Part shown: one piece after another, positions 1 through 5,822 of the stretch
Layout: the number at the start of each line of letters is the position of its first letter
Position numbering within the stretch: the first letter of the stretch is position 1
Assembly: GCA_002497765.1 (NCBI GenBank)
Contig: DAET01000049.1
Coordinates: 1 to 15,849 of the forward strand
Length of the DNA stretch: 15,849 nucleotides
Direction: 5' to 3'
Source of the DNA: Euryarchaeota archaeon UBA486
GTDB lineage: Archaea; Thermoplasmatota; Poseidoniia; Poseidoniales; Poseidoniaceae
Translations under genes and position numbers: made by a program
The notes under the pieces: generated by a model
Told to the model about the DNA's origin: nothing
The model's database searches: none
Seen by the model: the letters and a program-made list of their open reading frames with translations, nothing else

Positions 1-716
1 ACGGTGCCTACGTTGACCTCGACGAGTACGAAGGCATTGAGGGCTTCATTTTCATCGGTGAAATTGCGTCTGGCTGGGTCAAAAACATCCGTGGTTTTGT
101 CCGCGAAGGTCAGCGAGTCATTTGCAAAGTGATGCGAACCCGACGGGACGGCACCTCACTCGAACTCTCGCTGAAGTCCGTTTCCGAAGAACGTCGTCGA
201 GACCGCCTCCAAGAATGGAAGAACGAACAGCGTGCTCAACAACTCCTCAAGGTGCTCGGTGAGAAAATCGGTTGGTCCGAAGATCAGGTGGCGGAACAGG
301 CCAGCGAACTCGTGGATGCCTTCGGTACACTCTACACGGCTTTTGAAGAAGCGGCCATGCAAGAAGGCGCCCTGGACAACGCTGGGTTTGAAGGCGAATG
401 GATGGCGCCGTTCATCGAAATCGCCGTCGAGAACATCATTCCTCCGTTTGTTGAAGTTCGAGGAACGCTGACACTCAGCATCAACGTCACCGACGGTGTT
501 TCCGTCATTCGAGGTGCCCTTGAGGCTGCTGAATCCCTTTCCAACGAAGCAGAAGAAATTGACGTCAAGTGCTTCTACGATGGTGCTCCAACCTATCGAA
601 TTGAACTGAAGGCACCGGACTTCAAAGTGGCTGAATCCATGTGGGAGCAAGCCACACAAGCGGTTGTTGACCACATGGTGTCCGCCGGCGGCGAGGCCAC
701 CGCAGAACGTGAGTGA
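1..716 (+). CDS. eif2a: Translation initiation factor aIF2 subunit alpha, 3' part (5' end outside the window)
   Basis: This is the alpha subunit of archaeal initiation factor 2, the heterotrimer that brings initiator Met-tRNA to the small ribosomal subunit. The reading frame is open from base 3 at the left edge, so the start lies upstream; about 237 codons are visible. The first visible part, through KNIRGFVREGQRVICKV, is the end of an S1-type OB fold and matches the RNA-binding N-terminal domain of the family. It is followed by the helical middle domain (EERRRDRLQEWKNEQRAQQLL) and an alpha/beta C-terminal domain that contacts the gamma subunit. The usual family length is about 265 residues, so only a few dozen are missing. 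It runs straight into nop10, a neighbour pairing common in archaea. The gene stops with TGA at 714-716. Family assignment is firm; the missing start cannot be judged. Confidence 0.93.
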   Translation, partial: GAYVDLDEYEGIEGFIFIGEIASGWVKNIRGFVREGQRVICKVMRTRRDGTSLELSLKSVSEERRRDRLQEWKNEQRAQQLLKVLGEKIGWSEDQVAEQASELVDAFGTLYTAFEEAAMQEGALDNAGFEGEWMAPFIEIAVENIIPPFVEVRGTLTLSINVTDGVSVIRGALEAAESLSNEAEEIDVKCFYDGAPTYRIELKAPDFKVAESMWEQATQAVVDHMVSAGGEATAERE

Positions 717-721
717 GCATC

Positions 722-961
722 ATGGCCAAACAGCGCATGCAACAATGCTTGAGTTGCGGTGTATTCTCACTGAGCACCACCTGTCCAGCATGCGGTGGGC
801 GGGCTCAGGCAGCTGCACCGTTGAAGTGGTCTCCCGAAGACAACCGCGCTGCACTGCGGCGAAAAATGAACGGGGTTGAAGACCCGAATTGGCCAAGCCA
901 ACTCGCTACCTTACCCTCGCTTGAATCCATGAAAGCCGACCACGCATCGGAAGAAGAGTGA
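722..961 (+). CDS. nop10: H/ACA RNP component Nop10
   Basis: Nop10 is the small zinc-ribbon protein of the H/ACA ribonucleoprotein that guides pseudouridylation of rRNA together with Cbf5, Gar1 and L7Ae. Near the N-terminus two CxxC-type pairs are visible (CLSCG and CPACGG), as in archaeal Nop10 zinc ribbons, followed by the typical linker LKWSPEDNRAALRRKM (compare the family pattern of a basic residue, then FSPED). Family members usually have about 55-65 residues; here 79, because of an acidic, low-complexity tail ending in EEE. I prefer ATG 722 (MAKQRMQQCLSCG), 5 bp after GTGA at 713-716, over the GTG at 713 that overlaps the aIF2 alpha stop codon. The 5-bp gap to aIF2 alpha implies co-transcription. 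Family membership rests on the cysteine spacing, the SPED motif and the neighbour. Confidence 0.86.
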   Translation: MAKQRMQQCLSCGVFSLSTTCPACGGRAQAAAPLKWSPEDNRAALRRKMNGVEDPNWPSQLATLPSLESMKADHASEEE

Positions 962-1016
962 CGGACGCACACAAACGGGTGCAAAACAGGCGGCCTGCGC
1001 CCACCATGAACATCAA

Positions 1017-1026
1017 ACATTATAGC
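1017..1026 (+). promoter_or_regulatory. TATA-like element for the PAC2 gene, likely leaderless
   Basis: ACATTATAGC is the only AT-rich patch in the 89-bp gap after nop10. Its centre lies about 28-29 bp upstream of ATG 1051, the usual archaeal distance from TATA box to transcription start, so the transcript would begin at or next to the start codon. No Shine-Dalgarno sequence precedes ATG 1051, which fits a leaderless mRNA. A GGGTT-C-AACCC palindrome at 1037-1047 lies between the TATA element and the start codon and could be an operator. No transcript data are available. Confidence 0.45.
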
Positions 1027-1050
1027 GCGTGTTGACGGGTTCAACCCTTC

Positions 1051-1803
1051 ATGACGATGCGAATCGAATGGCGTAACGGTGCTTCAACACTGCCCGATGG
1101 TGCTACCCTTCTCGTGGCGTTTCCCGGTGTCGCCAACCTCGGCAAAGTCGCCGTTGATTCCATCGGAAACCTGCACGACGGCGTCGAATTGGCTCGCCTC
1201 CACCCGATTGGCCTCCCCCCCCACGCTGAACTTGATGAAGACGGTCTGCTGGCCCCTCCGCACTACAGCCTGCGACGCATCGATACCGAGACAGGCCACC
1301 TGTTGACCCTGACTGGAAAGGCCCAACCCAACGAACCTGGCCAACAATCCACCCTGGCGGACGAACTGATGACCTTTTTCCATAACGAGGGGCTTTCGAC
1401 CGTTCTGGTCTTAGCGGGCATGATCGACAAACCGGACGTCAAGGAAACCTTCGCCGTGGCGAGTTCTTCCTCGTTCCGTATCGACATGGAATCCTTGGGC
1501 GTGGATGTCCGCCGGGACGCACCACGTTCCGGCGCCATCGGCTTGGCCGCCTTGCTCGCATCCATGGGCCCACTCTACGACATGAACTCCGCCTGCGTGA
1601 TTGCGACCACCGTTGGCAACAGCGAGGACATCCTGGGCTCTCAGCGACTCATCGAGCACCTGGAAGACTGGTTCAACTTCGGCCTCACGGTTCCAAAAGA
1701 CGGCGATGCATGGCTTCGACAGCGACTCGAGGCACGTGCACCCAAGGTCAAGGACGACCTCGTCAAGGAAATGACGGCGTCGCATGATGCGTTCTATATG
1801 TGA
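1051..1803 (+). CDS. PAC2-family protein (proteasome-assembly-chaperone-like)
   Basis: A 250-residue protein of the PAC2 family, related to the eukaryotic proteasome assembly chaperone 2; the archaeal role is not well established. The glycine-rich first strand-loop, LLVAFPGVANLGKVAVDSI (residues about 20-38), matches the family signature of a hydrophobic strand followed by G/F-P-G-x-x-x-x-G. A second hydrophobic strand, STVLVLAGM, precedes the mid-domain, and GAIGLAALLASMGPLYDMNSACVIATTVG is typical of the second half, where family members have small-residue and acidic loops. Length is normal for the family. The gene follows aIF2 alpha and nop10, a neighbourhood PAC2 genes often occupy in archaea, but a TATA-like element and an 89-bp gap suggest its own promoter. 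It converges on the tRNA gene with 7 bp between. I see no enzymatic motif. Confidence 0.82.
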   Translation: MTMRIEWRNGASTLPDGATLLVAFPGVANLGKVAVDSIGNLHDGVELARLHPIGLPPHAELDEDGLLAPPHYSLRRIDTETGHLLTLTGKAQPNEPGQQSTLADELMTFFHNEGLSTVLVLAGMIDKPDVKETFAVASSSSFRIDMESLGVDVRRDAPRSGAIGLAALLASMGPLYDMNSACVIATTVGNSEDILGSQRLIEHLEDWFNFGLTVPKDGDAWLRQRLEARAPKVKDDLVKEMTASHDAFYM

Positions 1804-1810
1804 TTGAGAG

Positions 1811-1893
1811 CGCCGAGAGAGGGATTTGAACCCCCGCGTCCAAGGGACAGTGGATTTCGAATCCACCGCAATACCGGGCTATGCGACCTCGGC
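1811..1893 (-). tRNA. tRNA-Ser, anticodon CGA
   Basis: The minus strand folds into a class II tRNA. The acceptor stem is GCCGAGG (5' end at 1893) paired with TCTCGGC, including one G-U pair, with discriminator G at 1811. A short D stem GCA/TGC flanks a loop with the conserved GG. The anticodon stem is GTGGA/TCCAC with loop TTCGAAA, giving anticodon CGA, which reads serine codon TCG. The long variable arm is GTCC-CTT-GGAC. The T stem is GGGGG/CCCTC (one G-U pair) with loop TTCAAAT. The long variable arm and G73 agree with a serine identity. CCA is not encoded and no intron is seen. The gene lies 7 bp beyond the PAC2 stop codon in convergent orientation. Confidence 0.96.
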
Positions 1894-1918
1894 TCTATTC
1901 CAAGGCTCATGCGCCACG

Positions 1919-1927
1919 GTCATAAGC
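1919..1927. promoter_or_regulatory. Possible two-way TATA-like element between tRNA-Ser and the SAMP-like gene
   Basis: The gap between the tRNA 5' end (1893) and the SAMP-like start codon (1949) holds one AT-rich patch, around TCATAA/TTATGA. Its centre is about 30 bp upstream of the tRNA on the minus strand and about 26 bp upstream of ATG 1949 on the plus strand, so it is correctly placed to serve both, with a leaderless mRNA to the right. The match to a TATA consensus is weak; the call rests on position. Confidence 0.3.
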
Positions 1928-1948
1928 ATGATGTTTGGTCGCCGTCTC

Positions 1949-2149
1949 ATGGAGATTCGATTCCACGGTTCCGATGTGGACGCTTGTGTTGAGGTCGAGG
2001 AAGGAGCGACGGTTCGCGTCGCTCTTCAGGCAGCGGGCATCCTTCCGTCCATGGTCATCGTCAGCTACGAGGGCACCGTCCTTCCACACTCGACACCGCT
2101 CAAGCAAGATGTGGTGTTGCTCGTCACCACCATCTCATCAGGCGGTTGA
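1949..2149 (+). CDS. Ubiquitin-fold protein ending in Gly-Gly (SAMP/MoaD/Urm1-like)
   Basis: A small beta-grasp protein of the MoaD/ThiS/SAMP group. Such proteins are adenylated at their C-terminus by an E1-like enzyme and then carry sulfur (for molybdopterin, thiamin or tRNA thiolation) or are conjugated to proteins. Starting at ATG 1949 it has 66 residues: strand MEIRFHG, acidic turn, the helix VRVALQAAGI, strand MVIVSYEG, the TVLPHSTPLKQ turn, strand VVLLVTT, and the tail ISSGG. The pattern and length resemble haloarchaeal SAMP2. Upstream in-frame ATGs at 1928 and 1931 would add 7 or 6 residues; I prefer 1949 for length and for its distance from the TATA-like patch. An even longer frame would cross the tRNA and is not credible. 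The Gly-Gly codons and stop lie over the 3' end of the opposite-strand nuclease gene. Carrier for sulfur versus protein modifier cannot be told apart here. Confidence 0.75.
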   Translation: MEIRFHGSDVDACVEVEEGATVRVALQAAGILPSMVIVSYEGTVLPHSTPLKQDVVLLVTTISSGG

Positions 2150-3988
2150 GCGGTCGACACGCTCGAGAATTTGAAGCCTCGAGTTTCTCGTGTAATCGGC
2201 GCGCACTTCACTGGCCCAGGCATCCAAGCCTACGTTGGCCAACGCCACAACATCGCCGACCTCCACAAGGGTGTACTGGTGATTCCAGTCGTCAGCCCAT
2301 CCCTCAACTTTGAACGCCCCGGTATGGTCCATGAGCATCAATCCCTTCCTTGACCATGGTTTTCCTGATTTGCCGATACCGCTCTTTTCGTAGGTGTAGA
2401 CCACCCTGCCTCCGACGTTGTGTTTGGCCTGGAAGTCAAACAGGTCGGCCGACTCCACATCGGGATCGTCGTCTGCAACCAACTCGGAGAACGGGTCCAT
2501 CTTGAGGACGATTTCGCCCTTCCAATTGACGGTGAACACGGCGTCCTTCACGAGGACGGCTTGACCCTTCATCGCAGGAACACCGACCGTTGGTGAACCG
2601 TCGGACCGCTTGGTGGACACCACTTGGATGTGAGCGGTGTTCGTCCCTTGTTTGATGGTCATCTTGAGGGGGACGCCGTCTTTGAGGTAGCCCACAGAAA
2701 ACAGTTCACCACGGACCGTTGCTCGTGGGTCGAGACCCCCAATGGGTTGGAGCGGCGTGCGCTGACTGGCTCCGGGCAATTGCACATCCTCGGGGCGTTG
2801 TTGCTCGTCCGTCCCCTCTCCACCCGGGCACACCAACCGCCAGTCGCAACGGTCGCAGCGCGAGTCATTGGGTGGCTCAGTCGGCTGACCACCAGCCGAG
2901 AACCCCCGCATGGGGCGAGGCTCGGGTGGGCAATCACCCAGTGTTGGTTCACCTTCTTTCAGCGCTCGCCAGAGGGTTTCCATCTCCGCTTCAACGGACT
3001 CCATGTCCTCGACGGTTGGTGTTGGAACGCTTTTGATGCTGGGGTGACCAAGGTACCAGATTTGCAGTCCAGCAACCTGTTCTTGACGACCGTGTGTCGC
3101 ATACCAGAGCATGGCGTAGATCTTGAGTTGCTCAACGTAATCACCCGAGCGGTCGTTGGCGCCAACGCTGGCCTTGAGGTCCACGATGACGGGCGAACCC
3201 GTCCACCGGTAGACGAGATCGTACTCGCCTTGGAACCAATGGCCGGGGTGAATGGCGTTCATCGTAAACGAAGGAGCGTCGGGGTCAACAAACCAAGGTC
3301 GAGCGATTTCCCAAGCCTCACACCACGAAACTGGACCTGAGGAGGCAAGGGGATGGCCGTCAAAGGCTTCGTGGGGAAAGCCATCAGGTGCTGGCCACGC
3401 TGGACGCTCGCCACGGCGCCATGCCTCCAGTCCGGGCCCACCATCTGCCTCCACGCAGCGTTCAACCTCATCGAGGTGGAAAAGCAGTGCATGATGAACC
3501 ATGGCCAAGCATTTGGCAGGGTCAACCTCCGACCATTCCCCAGCCTTCCGCTCGTCCTTTTCCCAGAGCAAGCGCATCCGTTCGAGGGCAGGAGGCAGGT
3601 GAGCGTTCGCCCGCTCCAACGCCCAAGCCTGCAAATCGTCCTTGGACGAGGGCTGTTCGTGAGGAAACAGTGGCATCAAGCCCACAGCTGGCCAGTCCGC
3701 CTTGCCAGCAGGCACGGGCGTTCCGTCATCGACGTAGGGCGAGGGTGGCAGAACATCGTGACTCGACGCAGCCACGATGAAGCCAGGCGATTCTTTCAGG
3801 ACACGGCAGACCGCTTCTTCAACCGCCCTTCCGACAAACAACACCGGAATTTGTGGCATTTTGAAACGGTACACTTTCTGGTAAAACCACAGGCGTGGAC
3901 ATGCCTTGTAGGTGTTGGCCTGACTGGCCGACATGCGGCGATAGGGCCCGACTTCATCGGTCGCTGGATTCGCCATGTGGACGGGCAT
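2138..3988 (-). CDS. PD-(D/E)XK nuclease with C-x2-C-x5-C iron-staple pattern and OB-fold-like C-terminal half (nuclease paralogue 1)
   Basis: 616 residues. The N-terminus SASQANTYKACPRLWFY (about 20-36) is the opening helix of RecB/AddB/Cas4-like nucleases, with Cys30 as the first cluster ligand. The catalytic core follows at 254-291: GEYD (Asp257), the strand VIVDLK (Asp270, Lys272) and the QLKIY motif (Gln287, Tyr291). Cys378, Cys381 and Cys387 (C-x2-C-x5-C) complete a likely 4Fe-4S iron staple. The histidine often seen in motif I is absent; the sequence there is GRAVEEAVCRVL. From about 420 to the end two stretches look like OB folds, the second with KSGKPWSRKGLMLMDHTG (about 540-557), which suggests ssDNA binding. 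No helicase motifs are present. It lies 52 bp downstream of its paralogue, probably in the same transcript. ATG 3988 has GGAG 10 bp upstream; ATG 3976 (MANPATD) is an alternative. Expected activity is DNA cleavage in repair or recombination; the substrate is unknown. Confidence 0.8.
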   Translation of the reverse strand: MPVHMANPATDEVGPYRRMSASQANTYKACPRLWFYQKVYRFKMPQIPVLFVGRAVEEAVCRVLKESPGFIVAASSHDVLPPSPYVDDGTPVPAGKADWPAVGLMPLFPHEQPSSKDDLQAWALERANAHLPPALERMRLLWEKDERKAGEWSEVDPAKCLAMVHHALLFHLDEVERCVEADGGPGLEAWRRGERPAWPAPDGFPHEAFDGHPLASSGPVSWCEAWEIARPWFVDPDAPSFTMNAIHPGHWFQGEYDLVYRWTGSPVIVDLKASVGANDRSGDYVEQLKIYAMLWYATHGRQEQVAGLQIWYLGHPSIKSVPTPTVEDMESVEAEMETLWRALKEGEPTLGDCPPEPRPMRGFSAGGQPTEPPNDSRCDRCDWRLVCPGGEGTDEQQRPEDVQLPGASQRTPLQPIGGLDPRATVRGELFSVGYLKDGVPLKMTIKQGTNTAHIQVVSTKRSDGSPTVGVPAMKGQAVLVKDAVFTVNWKGEIVLKMDPFSELVADDDPDVESADLFDFQAKHNVGGRVVYTYEKSGIGKSGKPWSRKGLMLMDHTGAFKVEGWADDWNHQYTLVEVGDVVALANVGLDAWASEVRADYTRNSRLQILERVDRSTA

Positions 3989-4040
3989 GGAAACACGACT
4001 CCAGCCACACCTTTTGAAGCCTCAGTGCGCAGGGAACGAC

Positions 4041-5783
4041 CTACGATGGCGTGAATGTTTCAATGCGTGTCTTACGGTTGTCGATGCGGAGTTGAAGGAT
4101 GCCGGAACGCCATCCAAGTTCAACGCCCGTCATGGCCAAACCATCACCCGGCCGGAGGTCGAGTAAGCGCTGATTGATGCTGGCACCAAAGGCCACCACC
4201 TCCGCAACATGGTGACCGTCCCACAGCATCAAGGACACCATGGCCCAAGGCTTCCCGTCAACTCGGACGCCTGTTCGTTGACGTATGGAGAGGACGTGCC
4301 CCTTAACGTTGGCTCTCGTTCGAAGCAAACCGAGCCGGGTGACCTCTGGCATGTCGTCATCAGAGAGTTCGGCACGGTGGCGAAGCTTGGTGTGACCGTC
4401 CACATAGAGGCGAGCCTGGTCTCGCCAAACACCCGGAAGTGCATCGATGAGCACAAGGTCCTGCTCGGCGTGATCGTGAAGTTGAGGAAAAGCCCCGGGT
4501 TCGCTCTCTTCGACGGTGATGTGTTGCTGGCCCACGACCAACACCGCACCGAGGACATGTTCTGCGAAATGGTTCGGCATTGGACCCCACATGCCGGTGA
4601 GGCGGCCGGTGACCGTCACACGACCTTGGACATCACCCAGCGGCGCATACGGTGTCTTCATTCGAACCTCAGGGAGCGCCTTCACCCATTCAAATCGTTC
4701 AGGCAGAACCCAGGTTCCATCCTGTGTTCGAGCGACTGCGCACCATCCGCAACCTGCGGCTTCTCCCTTGCAGGCGACCGAAGGCGGTGCTGGGAAGGAG
4801 ATGACACCCGCGTCATGGGACTGCATGGCCGCATAGTGTTCTTTGTAAGTATTTGTCAACTCAGACATCTCGTCAACCACGGGCGGCGTGTAGGCCACTC
4901 GCTCGCTGGCCTCGAGGTACCAGCCCTCCATGCCGTGGACCGTTTGGCCATCGTGGGTTTCGTGCCACAACCAAGCATAGAATCGAAGTTGGTGTTCAAG
5001 CGAGGCTGAGAACGCTGAGTGTGGTGTGCCGAGTTTGATGTCAACAATTCGGATGTGTCCATCCCATCGCAACACCATGTCGAGTTCACCAGAAGCCCAA
5101 CCATCGGGGTGATAGAGGCGCTGCGGCTGATGCACTCGAGGATCTTTGAACCAAGGACGTGCACACTCCCATGCCTCGTTCCAAGTGATGGCGGCTCCGG
5201 CTTTCGACCATGTGGCTTGAGCTTGTGGCGTCCATGACCGGAGTTCGACGTCCCGTACTTTTTCTGGAAGAGGGAAGACGGGAGCCGCACCAAGCGTCGG
5301 AGCAGGCACTTCAAAAGGAACGGAACCAGCACGATGCGCCTCAAGGTAGGGCCCACCCTCGGCCGTAAAACACGCTTCGACCTCCTCCATGAACAAACGT
5401 AAGCCTCCCTCGAGACGATGCTCAATGGACGCTATGCTGACCTCTTTCCATGCATGCGGATCTGATTTCCAGAGGACGCTGTCCCAAGCAGCCTTTCCTT
5501 TGGCCAGCGCATTGGCGGCCATGGTGCTCACTTGACCTTGGGCCCACGCCACCAACGCCTCCCGGCTTGCGAGAGCAGGCGGGTGCATCATCAACAGATC
5601 GCACAACGCCTCTTCAAGGACGATGCCAAGCACCTGGGAAGGGCGAGTTGGACCCTGGAGCCCGACTTGGTAACCCAAGAGCCACTGTCGAGGGCATCGG
5701 AGGTACGTCGTGAGGGCGCTTGCGGACAATCGTCCCCGAGTCCGCCCCAACGGACCGCCTCTGGGCGGAAGGCCTACGGGCAC
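4041..5783 (-). CDS. PD-(D/E)XK nuclease with atypical cysteine pattern and OB-fold-like C-terminal half (nuclease paralogue 2)
   Basis: 580 residues, a clear paralogue of the next gene. LSASALTTYLRCPRQWLLGY places Cys30 at the same residue number as in the partner, and LEEALCDLL aligns with its VEEAVCRVL, with Cys61 shared. The middle shares GGPYLEAHRAG and the segment WNEAWECARPWFKDP. Catalytic residues are present: GELD (Asp235), IVDIK (Asp248, Lys250), QLRFY (Gln265, Tyr269). The C-terminal cysteines are Cys338, Cys345 and Cys348 (C-x6-C-x2-C), without the final cysteine of the usual C-x2-C-x5-C. After about residue 380 come two OB-like stretches, the last with GVRVDGKPWAMVSLMLWDG. The start is GTG 5783, because a strong Shine-Dalgarno GGAGGTG lies 5 bp upstream. 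It begins 39 bp after the ABCE1 stop codon with no TATA-like sequence between, so it is probably co-transcribed with ABCE1. Likely a DNA repair or recombination nuclease. Confidence 0.78.
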   Translation of the reverse strand: MPVGLPPRGGPLGRTRGRLSASALTTYLRCPRQWLLGYQVGLQGPTRPSQVLGIVLEEALCDLLMMHPPALASREALVAWAQGQVSTMAANALAKGKAAWDSVLWKSDPHAWKEVSIASIEHRLEGGLRLFMEEVEACFTAEGGPYLEAHRAGSVPFEVPAPTLGAAPVFPLPEKVRDVELRSWTPQAQATWSKAGAAITWNEAWECARPWFKDPRVHQPQRLYHPDGWASGELDMVLRWDGHIRIVDIKLGTPHSAFSASLEHQLRFYAWLWHETHDGQTVHGMEGWYLEASERVAYTPPVVDEMSELTNTYKEHYAAMQSHDAGVISFPAPPSVACKGEAAGCGWCAVARTQDGTWVLPERFEWVKALPEVRMKTPYAPLGDVQGRVTVTGRLTGMWGPMPNHFAEHVLGAVLVVGQQHITVEESEPGAFPQLHDHAEQDLVLIDALPGVWRDQARLYVDGHTKLRHRAELSDDDMPEVTRLGLLRTRANVKGHVLSIRQRTGVRVDGKPWAMVSLMLWDGHHVAEVVAFGASINQRLLDLRPGDGLAMTGVELGWRSGILQLRIDNRKTRIETFTPS

Positions 5784-5788
5784 GGTTG

Positions 5789-5795
5789 CACCTCC
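5789..5795 (-). promoter_or_regulatory. Shine-Dalgarno site fixing the GTG start of nuclease paralogue 2
   Basis: GGAGGTG on the minus strand is a near-complete match to the archaeal anti-Shine-Dalgarno sequence and sits 5 bp before GTG 5783. It is the strongest such site in the window and decides for a GTG start. Confidence 0.7.
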
Positions 5796-5822
5796 GTTGA
5801 TCGAGGGGCTATGGAGTGGAAC

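Noticed and set aside
1826..1948. N-terminal extension of the SAMP-like frame back to 1826
   Set aside because: It would translate the tRNA-Ser sequence antisense and add residues outside the beta-grasp fold.
2624..5009. Long open frames on the + strand opposite the nuclease genes (for example 2624-3340, 3353-4054 and 4209-5009)
   Set aside because: Their translations have no recognisable motif and a Trp/Arg/His-rich composition typical of antisense shadows; the minus strand carries full nuclease motifs throughout.
2138..5783. Calling the two nucleases Cas4 and looking for a CRISPR locus
   Set aside because: They are about three times the size of Cas4, carry C-terminal OB-like regions, and no repeat-spacer array or other cas gene is in the window.
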